This document shows, one piece after another, positions 23,700 to 35,342 of a DNA stretch of 64,000 nt. Position 1 is the first letter of the stretch, and each line of letters opens with the position of its first letter. The notes under the pieces were generated by a model. It was not told the origin of the DNA, ran no database searches, and was given only the letters and a program-made list of their open reading frames with translations. The position numbers and the translations under genes were made by a program. This DNA comes from Solen grandis (lineage: Eukaryota > Mollusca > Bivalvia > Adapedonta > Solenidae). The DNA lies in contig CM037792.1 in NCBI GenBank assembly GCA_021229015.1, positions 2,588,070-2,652,069 of the forward strand, given 5' to 3'.

Positions 23700-24725
23700 T
23701 GTTCAATCGGTGATTAGCTTCAACACACCACCTGTCGCAAGTTTCGGACTGCAAATGCCACTTGGATATCAATCGCCGCAGGTCGGCCAAGTTCCTAATG
23801 TGTTTCCCATCACACCAGTCCTAACCTCACTGCCAAACAGGGCTATTATATTAATTGAAAACGTTAAGAGTACAAAGTATGTGATAAGGAAAATTGACCA
23901 TATTGCAGCATCGATGGAAGTGATGAGTAAAAATATTACGACCATGAAATTTAAATTTGTATCGTTTGAAATAAAACTAACTGAAATAGTATATTCGTGT
24001 AAAAAAGAAAGGAGATATATTCCGAGTAGTAAAACGATTCCAAGCAATAAGATTAAAGCGTTAAAAAAGCGAAAGTCGTGCAGAATGTCAAACTGATAAG
24101 CTATTAGACTTAGAAGCCATATCAATGAGAGAGAATAACATATTGTACGGAATGCCGGAAGTGCAAGCTGTGGGACAGATGAAACAATCAGATTTTTTTT
24201 ACAGATTGAAGACGATTTGATATAGAAAAACTATGAACGTTAACACCAACAGCATGGGGCTAGACAGAGCACGTCGACATGGAGGATTTCTTCGGTATTT
24301 CGAATGCAAGACCGCCAGTATTAAGACCTAAGAAGACGAAGTGAAGGCGGAACTCTAATGATCGAACCGTGGAGTGGAACTGCAAGCGCCACAACAATAC
24401 AAATAAGCGAGAAAATCTCTGACCGAGCACGCCAAAATAGAAGAGGAGCGAGGAAAAAAAGGCGCGGATCGTTGGATACAAAAACTAAGTTAACAACAAG
24501 ATGAAAATGAAGCACGTGGACTACATCGTTCGTCATAAGACCTAAGATAGAGGCAAGAAGGTGTGTCAGTAGAGGGACCTTGAAATTTTGTGCTGGAATG
24601 TTAACGGTTTAGCGCGTAAACTTTACAATAATGTTGAATATATCACATAATACATATGACTGAGATTTGGGTTTCTGAAAAAACACATTTTAACTTGTAT
24701 ATAAGTGTTTATAAACGTGCCCATT
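23700..24725 (+). pseudogene. LINE ORF1 and start of ORF2 endonuclease, 5' fragment
   Basis: The plus-strand frame 23710-24096 has the organisation of an invertebrate LINE ORF1 protein: a proline-rich start (PNVFPITP), then a helix-forming region (NVKSTKYVIRKIDHIAASMEVM...) that aligns with the coiled coil. After a frame change, LDLEAISMRENNILYGMPE (about 24100-24160) matches the conserved LExRSMRENLLFYGIPE block of the ORF1 RRM-like domain. Weaker remains follow to about 24500. At about 24580, LEILCWNVNGLARKLYNNVEYI matches the start of an APE-type endonuclease (WNVNGL). The element breaks off near 24725, so it is a 5' piece lacking the RT. It is on the opposite strand from the LINE at 19310-22470. 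Confidence 0.6.
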
Positions 24726-26455
24726 TACTAGGTAATGTTCTCAGATGAACCAAAAAGACAGGGGAAATCCTTTCAAGTCAGCAGACGATCGCAGACGGTA
24801 TTATTTTGTCGACAGTTTGTCTCCTGAATGCCAGTACTAATTTGTATATACGTCTTAATGTATACATCAAGTTGCGTTATCATTTTAATTATATTTATAT
24901 GCCAATTCCTAGACTGAGGCATCTTTTCCTGTTCATTTAAGTGTTATTTTGATAAAATACGTGTAACAACTTTCGACATATGTGAGGTAATTTCCGAAAA
25001 TTGGCCCAATAAATCAAATTAGATCAAGTTAGATTTGTTCCTGTTACAGTATAGCATACAACGACAGCTCTAAGGTATAGAATACATTTCTTTGACGTTT
25101 CCCTTTTCGGAAATATAAGCAACTTTAATACCTTATGTTGTTATTTCAATAAGAAATTAGATAATACATTATTTATAGATGTAATTATGTTATGGAATTT
25201 TCAACCTAATACACAATAAGAGTTGTTTCGATAGGGAAAATATGCATAATTAAATATCGAAATCAATTTGTTAACAAGTAAGTAACGGTAAAAGGCGATG
25301 CCAAATATTTATGGTACTATTAAATTTGATTTGTTCTGGCTATATTATTGATGCTGAGTGCAGATTTACACTGATTTTATTGAAAATTCGTATAAATTGC
25401 TTCCATTTTCCATTTGTGTCACTAAAGCAATGTGTATAACGTGTTTTGATTGAGTAAAACACTTATGTTGTCAAATCAGAACGTTTCAAACCAGCATATA
25501 GATACGGACAAGTTTTCTGTGATGATTAGATGTTTACATTGGGTACCCAAATACTTTGAATGAACATATATTTTCCTTTTAAGTACGTATAGATACCATG
25601 CATACAGAGTTGATACGTTTGTGATTGACTCATCTTATAAATAACTTTGATGCTAATGTGATGACCAACTTGTTCTTCCGCCTTCATATAATGGTGATCT
25701 TTTGTCTCAAACATATATGAGGTAAAATTCAATTTACCCTGACACTAAGTTCTTTGAAATAATTCCCTCTTAAGAATGCATCTCTTAGATAAATTTCTGA
25801 ATTATTTTTAAACGTATCCGAGATAAAATACAAAAAAAAAAACAACAAAAAAAAACAACATAAATTGGATTACATACAATTAGTTGAAACTTTACTTCCC
25901 CTCTTAAAATTTATGACCATATATATCCTACAAACTATGCTTTCATACTAAAACATTAAATGATCCAATTTCAATCGACTGTATGACAATTATATCAAAG
26001 TTAAATGTTTGATGCTACAGAGGGCCAACGACCTATAAACGCAATACATATTAAAGTTTATTATATACCTATGCATGATACTACGCATTTTCAATTTGTT
26101 TCCTGCAGCAAAAATACAGAAATTTGTATCAAGGTCCCAACGTTTTCCAAACTGGCATCACGTCTCTACCTTGTGTAAACATATTTCTATGTGCTTAGAA
26201 CTACTTTTATATGACGTCACTGCACAGTATGGATGTCCCTGATTTAAAAACGATAGTCGTTTACACGCTGCATATTATTACGCGCTATGTAGAACACGAC
26301 CGGATTAATTTATGTACTGTAACCTTGATAAAAGTTCCTTTATTCTTATTGGTAAAAAATGAAGATTTGTTTGAAAATGAATGCAAAGTTAGACTTTAAA
26401 CGTTTATATTTATATTATAAGTGAAAAGTAGGTATATAATAAAAGGATCATTAAA
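24726..26455. other. AT-rich noncoding DNA
   Basis: No coding similarity was found. Poly-A-like tracts lie at about 25830-25860. Short frames here (25526-25732 minus, 26211-26399 plus) are unrecognised. Confidence 0.5.
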
Positions 26456-26579
26456 ATCGTAGATTGATCCGAACTTTGTTATCAGCATTCGTGATACACA
26501 GCTTTACTGAAGCTCTCGTGATTTTCCGTAAATCTGTGTATCACTCATGCTGATAAAACTGTTCAAATCAATTTACGAT
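26456..26579. repeat. Long imperfect hairpin (46-bp arms)
   Basis: Arms 26456-26501 and 26534-26579 are inverted copies with only a handful of mismatches. Examples are GTATCAC-type and GCTGATAA-type blocks present in both arms. The loop is 32 nt. This could be a small foldback MITE or, as RNA, a precursor-like hairpin. No target duplication is obvious. Confidence 0.75.
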
Positions 26580-27354
26580 AGTAATTGTTATACAAAAAAA
26601 TGTTGAATTATTTGTGAAAGGTACATACAACATGCCATAATGTGCAATATTGAGGACAAATCTTGCAATTAAACTTCTCTGTGCTGTTCAATTCATTTTT
26701 TTTTAAATTTAAACCTGTAAACAGTGTTTTAATCGCGGACGTATTTTATGATAATCTATTTTAAAAAGGTTTAAATACACCGTGTTTAAATTATATAAAA
26801 ACTTCTCATTTCAATATTTCAAATTTCGAATTGGTCTTAATAATAAACCATTTTATGTCAGTGCATAGCGTTATTAAACTTATTTTTATCAAGATTTATA
26901 AATGCATATCTATGATAGATGTTTTGTTTTTAATAGGAGTTCATTAAGCATCTCTCTCTCTCTCTCTCTCTCTCTCTTATGACCTACTGTTATGTCAAAT
27001 TGTGTTAGACACACTGAATATTATTCGTTCTTTTATTAGTTGAAGTGAATTATTCTTTTGTTACCTTTATATTATACACAAAATACTTCACAATACACAG
27101 CTACCTTAACTATTTTTTATGTATGACAATTAGTTATATTCTAAAAAGCATACATGTTTGGCCTTATTATTGCAGAGTATGGAGAGACACTCATTATAAT
27201 TTATTTGTTATATATTTTTCTTTTTTCTATGCACATGATGATTGTGCATTTTGTCAAACATATGTTATATCATATAATCATGTTGTTTGTTTTTGTTCTG
27301 TAATGTAACAAATAAAAGTATGATATTTATTATTAGATAATCTTATCTACGCTT
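26580..27354. other. Noncoding AT-rich DNA with (CT)n
   Basis: A CT dinucleotide run of about 27 bp lies at 26950-26977. The frame 27045-27308 (87 codons, phenylalanine/tyrosine/isoleucine-rich) is T-rich spacer translated and not supported as a gene. Confidence 0.55.
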
Positions 27355-28023
27355 GAAAAGATTATGACCAATCTCATGATGGACAACAGGTATGTGGACA
27401 CACCAATACAGAAAGGAGGTATCCCGGAATTTACTTACTGCACATAACGGTGTACTATGTTGTACTATATATGTTGTATTTCAATCACTGAAACAAGGAT
27501 CCAAGGAATCCAAGATTTAAAGCCAGCCTTATGGTCAGAACAACATTCTTGAGCAGCAATTTCATCGAGGGCTGAAAGTCATCGACGAAACAGGTTTACC
27601 CGGAACAAACGAGGCATGGATGTACAAGCACAGACTTTGCAAGTACATACCACGACAACTGATCAGCACTAGCATGTACCCTACTGCAATGGAATCAAGC
27701 TTCACTTCACTGATGACAGTGAGTCTACACGCAAGCTTACACTAGAGAAAAGCATTGTCACTGAATGCACAATTTCAGTCATCCTCTTTATTATGGGTAC
27801 TTACCTACATAAGCAACTTGACTATATCTACAGGGAGCCACATCCAAGAACTATTGATACTCAGGGTCATTGAGGATACAGTCTCATAGATATGCATGAA
27901 GTTCAAGCCAAAATGTTAAAGTGCTCTGTGATCAGGAATGGCAAGTTAACTAGCAAAACCACCCTCGAGATTCAAGAGGAAGAAATCATCCCTAATTGAC
28001 AACCCCAAAGAGTGTCCTGGAAG
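27355..28023 (+). pseudogene. Reverse transcriptase relic of a non-LTR element, cut by gap
   Basis: Reading across frames on the plus strand gives MDNRYVDTPIQKGGIPEF at about 27379, matching the YVDTSVQKGGIPGF block of a large RT group common in mollusc and cnidarian genomes. GIKLHFTDDSESTRKLTLEK then SIVTECTISVILFIMG at about 27690-27800 matches the GIVTGCTISVILFxMG catalytic-palm neighbourhood. MLKCSVIRNGKLTSKTTLEI and EEEIIP near 27910-28000 match the block just after the YMDD region. A piece at about 27575-27640 (LKVIDETGLPGTNEAWMYKH) resembles a segment that normally lies after the RT, so the copy seems rearranged. Many stops and frameshifts are present. The gap of Ns ends it. R2-like affinity is a guess. 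Confidence 0.6.
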
Positions 28024-28123
28024 NNNNNNNNNNNNNNNNNNNNNNNNNNNNNNNNNNNNNNNNNNNNNNNNNNNNNNNNNNNNNNNNNNNNNNNNNNNNN
28101 NNNNNNNNNNNNNNNNNNNNNNN
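28024..28123. other. Scaffold gap (100 N)
   Basis: Exactly 100 undetermined bases mark a join of unknown size. It separates the RT relic from the repeat array. Confidence 1.
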
Positions 28124-29109
28124 CTGACTTTATTTTTAGTTCATTCTTCATGATATTTTCACAAGTTATGTATTGTTATGTTTGAAAGGGCCTCACAATT
28201 AAAAAGTTAAAATGAAATTTCAAAGGTCAAGGTCATATTACGATAATTGTGTTTTTATTCGGCTCCAAATAGCTCCAAAACAAAAAATATTTTATTGAAA
28301 GTATATAAGAAAAGTTTTAGTTCTTGAATAGCCCTTTCCAGTGATGTTTAGATTTTGAAGATCGGACTTGATTTGGTCATTTTACGGCAGTCTAAAGTTT
28401 GATTCTATTTAGAACAATTGTAAATCAGTTTTTATGCTTCAAATTGTGATATATAAGGAATAGAATGTTCGACTAGTGCAACTTGTATGCTTCATTGAAC
28501 CATTTGCTGCATTTTTAGGTACCTAATATTAAAATTTTACTCAATTTTGTTTCTCATTTTGCTGCTAGGGGGCGCTTGGCTTGAAATCTCCCTTTATTAC
28601 TAAAATAATTAAAGTCTGATTTTTATGCAATTTTTTGCATTCTGTTCCTTGGTGACATCAATTTGAAACAACACTAAAATATTTATGCGATATTTCATGA
28701 AAATGATAGTAATTCATTGCAACATTAGTTCGTTATAATGTTAAGTGGCATATCGCATTGTCGCGTGTCATTTTATACTGTTGTGTGTCATTTGCAATTG
28801 TTGTTTATCGAGTACGATTGTCGTATGTCACCCTCATAAAGCAAGAAACACATATAATGTTGCAGTACCCGAAGTCTGTAAAAAAAGTTTTCAAGTTAGC
28901 GACTACATTACAGACAGGTAATACTTAAAAGTATTCTTCTTGGTAAAAAGTCTGCTTAAACATTGCGACAAAAATGTTTGAAAGATCACTGTATTCAACA
29001 GTATTCAAAAAGCCATTGAACGAAGAAATATGTTTTTCGAAACATGTGACTCGTGAACTGAATGGAATTGCTTTTGCGAAAACCGATGATATCGCAATAG
29101 CGATTCTAG
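28124..29109 (+). mobile_element. Array element 1 (3' part)
   Basis: It enters from the gap inside a core repeat, with an AGGTCAAGGTCA word at about 28224 and a CTCF-like motif at 28561-28576. One copy of the 190-bp repeat (about 28890-29090) follows. It ends with TGCGAAAACC (29075-29084), hairpin ATCGC/GCGAT (29091-29104) and CTAG (29106-29109). Confidence 0.7.
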
Positions 29110-31915
29110 TTAGGTTTTCGCACCTCGCAGTGCGAAAACCTATTGTTCTTCTTCTGTTTTATTTTTTTTTTTATTATTATTTTTCTAACCTTTTTTTGTG
29201 AACGGCATATCACCATGATAGAAAAAAGTCACATGTATGAAATTTTAATCAGTTATTACCACGTATTTGAAAATGATCCTAACGTTGAGAAAATTTTCAT
29301 TTATGTCTTACTTTTCCCGCCAGGGGGCGTTTTGCATGAAATTTATTAATGGCTAATAACTCACTTATTTGAGGTCCGATTCAAATACGGTTTTTTGCAT
29401 TCTGTTCTTTGTTGATAGCCAAATAAAATAAGATAAGTTTCGAGGGTACGTGTCGCTGAAAGTATTTGAGCTACAGAAGGTTGAATGTTCGAACCTCGCA
29501 AAAAACTGTGCAAATGAGGGTAGGTCTACGAAAAACCTATCCATTTTTGTTAGAGATCAGATAGATGAATTCTGTTTGCTGCAAATGATTTGCAAGACAT
29601 ATACGCACAAAATATATGGGTTGGCGAATTTAAGAAATGTATGGTTTGTCCTCTGGAAACGGTCAAACTTCACTAAATTTTAGGAAAAGTTAAAGGTTCA
29701 AAAACATGTTTTTTATCGCTTCTGACTTTATTTTTTGTTAATTCTTCATGATATTTTCACAAGTTATGTATTGTTATGTCTGAAAGGGGATCACAATTAA
29801 AAATTTAAAAAATAAATGAAAAGGTCAAGGTCATATTACGATTATTGTGTTTTTATTCGGCCCCAAATAGCTCAAAAACAAAAAATATTTCATTGAGAGT
29901 ATATGAACAAAAGTTTTAGGTATGCAAAAGCTTTTTCCAGTGATGTTTAGTTTTTGAAGATCGGACTTGATTTGGTCATTTTACGGCAGTCCAAAGTTTG
30001 ATCCTTTTTTCGGAATAATTGTAAATCAGTTTTTATGCTTCAAATTGTGATATATAAGAAATAAAATGTTCGACTAGTGCGACTTGCGTACTTGATTGAA
30101 CTATTTGCTGCATTGCTAGGTACCTAATGGTAAAATTTTAATCAATTTTGTTTCTCATTTTGCCGCTAGGGGGCGCTTAGCTTAAAAACACTCTTCTACT
30201 TATAACTCAAAAAGTTGAAGTCTGATCCAAATGCGGTTTGTTGCATTGTGTTCCTTGTTGATACTCTAATAAAATATGATAGTTTCCAGTTATGAGTGGC
30301 TAAAACTTTTTGAGCTACTAAAGGAAGGTTGAAAGTTCGAACCTCGCAAAAAACTGTGCAGATGAGGGTAGGTCTACGAATAACCTATCCATTTTTGTTA
30401 GAGATCAGATAGAATAATTCTGTTTGCTGCAAATTATTTACAAGACATATACGCACAAAATATATTGGGTGGCGAACTTATAAAATGCATGGTTTGTCCT
30501 CTAGAAACGGTCAAACTTCACTAAATTTTAGGAATAATCAAAATTTCAAAAACATGGTTTTTTTCGCTCCTGACTTTATTTTTAGTTCATTCTTATGATA
30601 TTTTCACAAGTTATGTATTGTTATGTTTGAAATGACCCCACAATTAAGAAGTTAAAATGAAATTGCAAAGGTCAAGGTCATATTACGATTACTGTGTTTT
30701 TATTCGGCTCAAAATAGCTCAAAAACAAAAAATATTTTATTGAAAGTGTATGAACAAAAGTTTTAGTTCTTGAAGAGCCCTTTCCAGTGATGTTTAGTTT
30801 TTGAAGAATGATCTTGATTTGGTCATTTTACGGCAGTCCAAATTTTTATTCTCTTTAGAACAATTGTAAATCAGGTTTTATACTTCAAATTTTGATATAT
30901 AAGGAATAGAATGTTTGACTAGTGCGACTTGTATACTTGATTGAACCATTTGCTGCATTGCTAGGTACCTAATAGAAAATATTTACTCAATTTTGTTTCT
31001 CGTTTTGCCGCTAGGGGGCGCTTGGCTTGAAATCACTCTTTATAAAAAAATAATTGAAGTCTGATTTTATGCAATTTTTTTTTGCATTCTGTTTCTTGGT
31101 GACATCAATTTGAAACAACACTAAAAATCAAAGCGATATTTCATGAAAATGATAGTAATTCAATGTAACATTAGTCTGTAATAGTGTTGAGTTGCATAAT
31201 ATATTGTCGCGTGTTATTGTCGTTTGCAATTCTTGTTTATCGAGTACAATTGTCGTATGTCGCCATCATAAAGCAACACACACATATAACGTTGCAGTAC
31301 CCGAAGTCCGTAAAAAAGGTTTTCAAGTTTGCGACTACATAACAGACAGGTAATACTTAAAAGTGTTCTTCTTGGTAAAAAGTCTGCTTAAACATTGCAA
31401 CAAAAATGTTTGAAAGATCACTGTTAACAGTATTCAACAAGCCATTGAACGAAGAAATATGTTTTTTGAAACATGCGACTCGTGAACTGAAAGGAATTGA
31501 TTTCGTGAAAATTGATGATATCGCGACTACATAACTGACAGGTAATACTCAACAATATTCTTTTGGGTAAAAAGTCTGCTTAAACATTGCGACAAAAATG
31601 TTTGAAAGATCACTGTTAACAGTATCAACAAGCCATTGAACGAAGAAATGTTTTTCGAATCATGCAACTCGTGAACTGAATGGAATTGCTTTCGTGAAAA
31701 CATTGATATCGCGACTACATAACTGACAGGTAATACTCAAAAATATTCTTTTGGGTAAAAAGTCTGCTAAAACATTGCGACAAAAGTGTTTGAAAGATCG
31801 CTGTTAACATTATAAACAAACCATTGAATGAAGAAATATTTTTCGAATAATGCGACTCGTGAACTGAATGGAATTGCTTTTGCGAAAACCGATGATATCG
31901 CGATTGCGATTCTAG
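29110..31915 (+). mobile_element. Array element 2, complete with 5' hairpin
   Basis: The best-preserved unit. The 5' hairpin AGGTTTTCGCAC/GTGCGAAAACCT (29112-29141) is perfect over 12 bp with a 6-nt loop and is followed by TATTGTTCTTCTTCTG. CTCF-like motifs lie at 29316, 30162 and 31008. Three copies of the 190-bp repeat start at about 31320, 31523 and 31711. CTAG is at 31912-31915. Frames inside, such as 29450-29683, are fragments of the repeat with no known domain. Confidence 0.7.
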
Positions 31916-34900
31916 TTATTATTATTTTTCTAACCCTTTTTTGTGAACGGCATATCACCATGATAGAAAAAAGCCACAATTATGAAATTTTTACCAGTTC
32001 CTTATATTTATCTGATCTTGATCCTAACGTTGAGATAATTTTCATTTTTGTCTTATTTTTGCCGCTAGGGGGCGCTTTGAAAAAAATCAACAAATGCTAA
32101 TAACTCTGTTATTTGAGGTCCGATTCAGATGTGGTTTTTTGCATTGTGTTCCTTGTCAAAATCCTAATCAAATATGATAGGTTTCAAAAATCTGCGTATA
32201 TAAAACTTTTTGACTACGGAAGGTTGAATGTTCGAACCTCGCAAAAAACAGTGAAAATTAGGGTAGGTCTACGAAAAAAGTGCCCATTTTTATTGGAATT
32301 GAGATAAAAGAATTTTTTTTGTTGCATATGATTCGCAAGACATATACGCACAAAATATATGGGGTGGCGAATTCGGGAAATGCATGGTTTGTCCACAGTA
32401 CGCGGTCAAACTTAACCAATATTTTCGAAAAATCAACATTTTCAAAGCATGACTGTTAAGATTTTTTGCAGCTCCTGATTTTATTTTTAGTTCAATTTCT
32501 ATGATATTTTCACATTTAATGTAAAACTATGTTCTTAAGTGTCACATAATATAAAAAGTAAAAATGTATTGTAAAGGTCAAGGTCATATTAGGATAATTG
32601 TATATCAATTCGGCTTGAAATAGCTCAAAATCAAAAAACAATTCATAAACAATATATGAACAAAAGATTTAGTTTTAGAAAAGTTCTTTCTAATGATGTT
32701 TAGATTTTGAAGATCGGACTTGATTTGGTCATTTTACGGCAGTCCAAAGTTTGATCCTTTTTTTTTCGTATAATTGTAAATCAGGTTTTATGTTTCAAAT
32801 TCTGATACATAAGGATAAAAAGTTTGATTTGTGCGACTAGTATACTTGATATAACTATTTGCTGCTTTGCTAGGTACCTAATGGTAAAATTTTAATCTAT
32901 TTTCTTTCTCATTTTGCCGCTAGGGGGCGCTTTTCTTGAAATCCTTCTTTTGCTTATAACTCAAAAAGTTGAAGTTCGGTTCGAATGCGGTTTTTACATT
33001 CTGTTCCCTGTTGATAGCCTAATAACATATGATAGGAATCGAGAGTCCGTGTGGCTGAAAGCTTTTGAGCTACGGAAGGTTGGATGTTCGAACCTCGCAA
33101 AAATACAACAATAAAAAAACCTGTGCAAATGAGGGTAGGTCTACGAAAAACCTATCCGTTTTTTTTTTAGAAATCAGATTGAAGAATTCCGTCTCCTGCA
33201 TACCATTTGAAAGACGTATACACACAAAATATATGGGGTGGCGAATTTAAGAAATGCGTGGTTTGTCCACTAGAAACGGTCAAACTTCACTTAAATTTAG
33301 GAAAAATTATAATTCCAAAAACATGTTTTTTTTGTCGCTCCTGACTTTATGTTTTGTTTATTCGTCATGAAATTTTTACACGTTATGGTTTGTTAAGTTT
33401 GAAAGGGCCTCACAATTAAAAAGTTAACAAAACATTGAAAAGGTCAAGGTCATATTACGATAAGTGTGTTTTTATTCGGCCCCAAAGTGCTCCAAATCTA
33501 AAAATATTTCATTGAGAGTATATGAACAAAAGTTTTAGTTCTAAATAGTTCTTTCGTATAATGTTTAGTTTTTGAAGATCGGACTTGATTTGGTCATATT
33601 ACGGCAGTCCAAAGTTTGATCCTTTTTTGGAATAATTGTAAATCAGTTTTTATGCTTCAAATTGTGATATATAAGAAATAGAATGTTCGACTAGTGCGAC
33701 TTGCGTACTTGATTGAACTATTTGCTGCATTGCTAGGTACCTAATGGTAAAATTTTAATCAATTTTGCTTCTCATTTTGCCGCTAGGGGGCGCTTAGCTT
33801 GAAAGCACTCTTCTACTTATAACTCAAAAAGTTAAAGCCTGATCCAAATGCGGTTTATTGCATTATGTTTCTTGTTGATAGCCTAATAAAATTTGATAGT
33901 TTCTAGGTATGAGTGGCTGAAACTTTTTGAGCTAGCAACGGAAGGTTGAAAGTTCGAACCTCGCAAAAAACTGTGCAGATGAGGGTATGTGTACGAAAAA
34001 CCTATCCGTTTTTGTTAGACATCAGATAGAAGAATTCTGTTTGCTGCAAATGATTTGCAAGACATATACGCACAAAATATATGGGGTAGCGAATTTAATA
34101 AATGCATGGTTTGTCCTCTAGAAACGGTCAAACTTCACTAAATTTTAGGAAAAATTAAAATTTCGAAAAGATGTTTATTGTCGCTCCTGACTTTATTTTT
34201 AGTTCATTCTTCATGATATTTTCACAAGTTATGTATTGTTTGTTTGAAAGGCCAAAAAATAAAATGAAATTTCAAAGGTCAAGGTCATATTACGATAATT
34301 GTGTTTTTATTCGGCTCCAAATAGCTCCAAAACAAAAAATATTTTATTGAAAGTATATAAACAAAAGTTTTAGTTCCTGAATAGCCCTTTCCAGTGATGT
34401 TTAGTTTTTGAAGATCGGACTTGATTTGGTCATTTTACGGCAGTCCAAAGTTTTATCCTATTTAGAACAATTGTAAATCAGTTTTTATGCTTCAAATTGT
34501 GATATATAAGGAATAGAATGTTCGACTAGTGCGACTTGTAGGCTTCATTGAACCATTTGCTGCATTTCTAGGTACCTAATAGTAAAATTTTACTCAATTT
34601 TGTTTCTCATTTTGCTGCTAGGGGGCGCTTGGCTTAAAATCACCCTTTATTACTGAAATAATTAAAGTCTGATTTTTATGCAATTTTTTGCATTCTGTTC
34701 CTTGGTGACATCAATTTGAAACAACACTAAAATATTCATGCGATATTTCATGAAAATGATAGTAATTCAATTCAACATTAGTTCGTTATAATGTTAAGTG
34801 GCATATCGCATTGTCGCGTGTCATTTTATACTGTTGTGTGTCGTTTGCAATTGTTGTTTATCTAATACAATTGTTGTTTGTTACCATCATAAAGCAACAC

Positions 34901-35342
34901 ACTCATATAACATTGCAGTACCCGAAGTCCGTAAAAAAGTTTTCAAATTTACGACCATATAACAGGCAGGTAAAACTCAAAAGTATTCTTCATGGTAAAA
35001 AGTCTAATTATACATTGCGACAAAAATGTTTGAAAGATCAATGTTAACAGTATCAACAAGCCATTGAACGAAGAGATGTTTTTGAATCATGCGACTCGTG
35101 AACTGAATGGAATTGCTTTCATGAAAATCGATAATATCGCGACTACATAACTGAAAGGTAATACTAAAAAATATTCTTTTGGGTAAAAAGTCTGCTTAAA
35201 CATTGCGACAAAAATGTTTGAAAGATCGCTGTTAAGATTATAAAAAAGCCATGAACGAAGAAATGTTTTTGGAATCATGCTACTTGTGAACTGAATGGAA
35301 TCGCTTTTGCGAAAACCGATGATATCGCGATGGCGATTCTAG
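31916..35342 (+). mobile_element. Array element 3
   Basis: It lacks the 12-bp 5' hairpin but begins with the same TTATTTTTCTAACC block. CTCF-like motifs lie at 32061, 32916, 33779 and 34615, spaced about 840-860 bp. Two copies of the 190-bp repeat follow, and the terminal hairpin loop differs (ATCGC-GATG-GCGAT). CTAG is at 35339-35342. Confidence 0.65.

Noticed and set aside
23769..24125. 118-codon minus-strand hydrophobic frame as a membrane protein
   Set aside because: It is the antisense of the LINE ORF1 coiled coil. Lysine/glutamate-rich helices give hydrophobic antisense translations.
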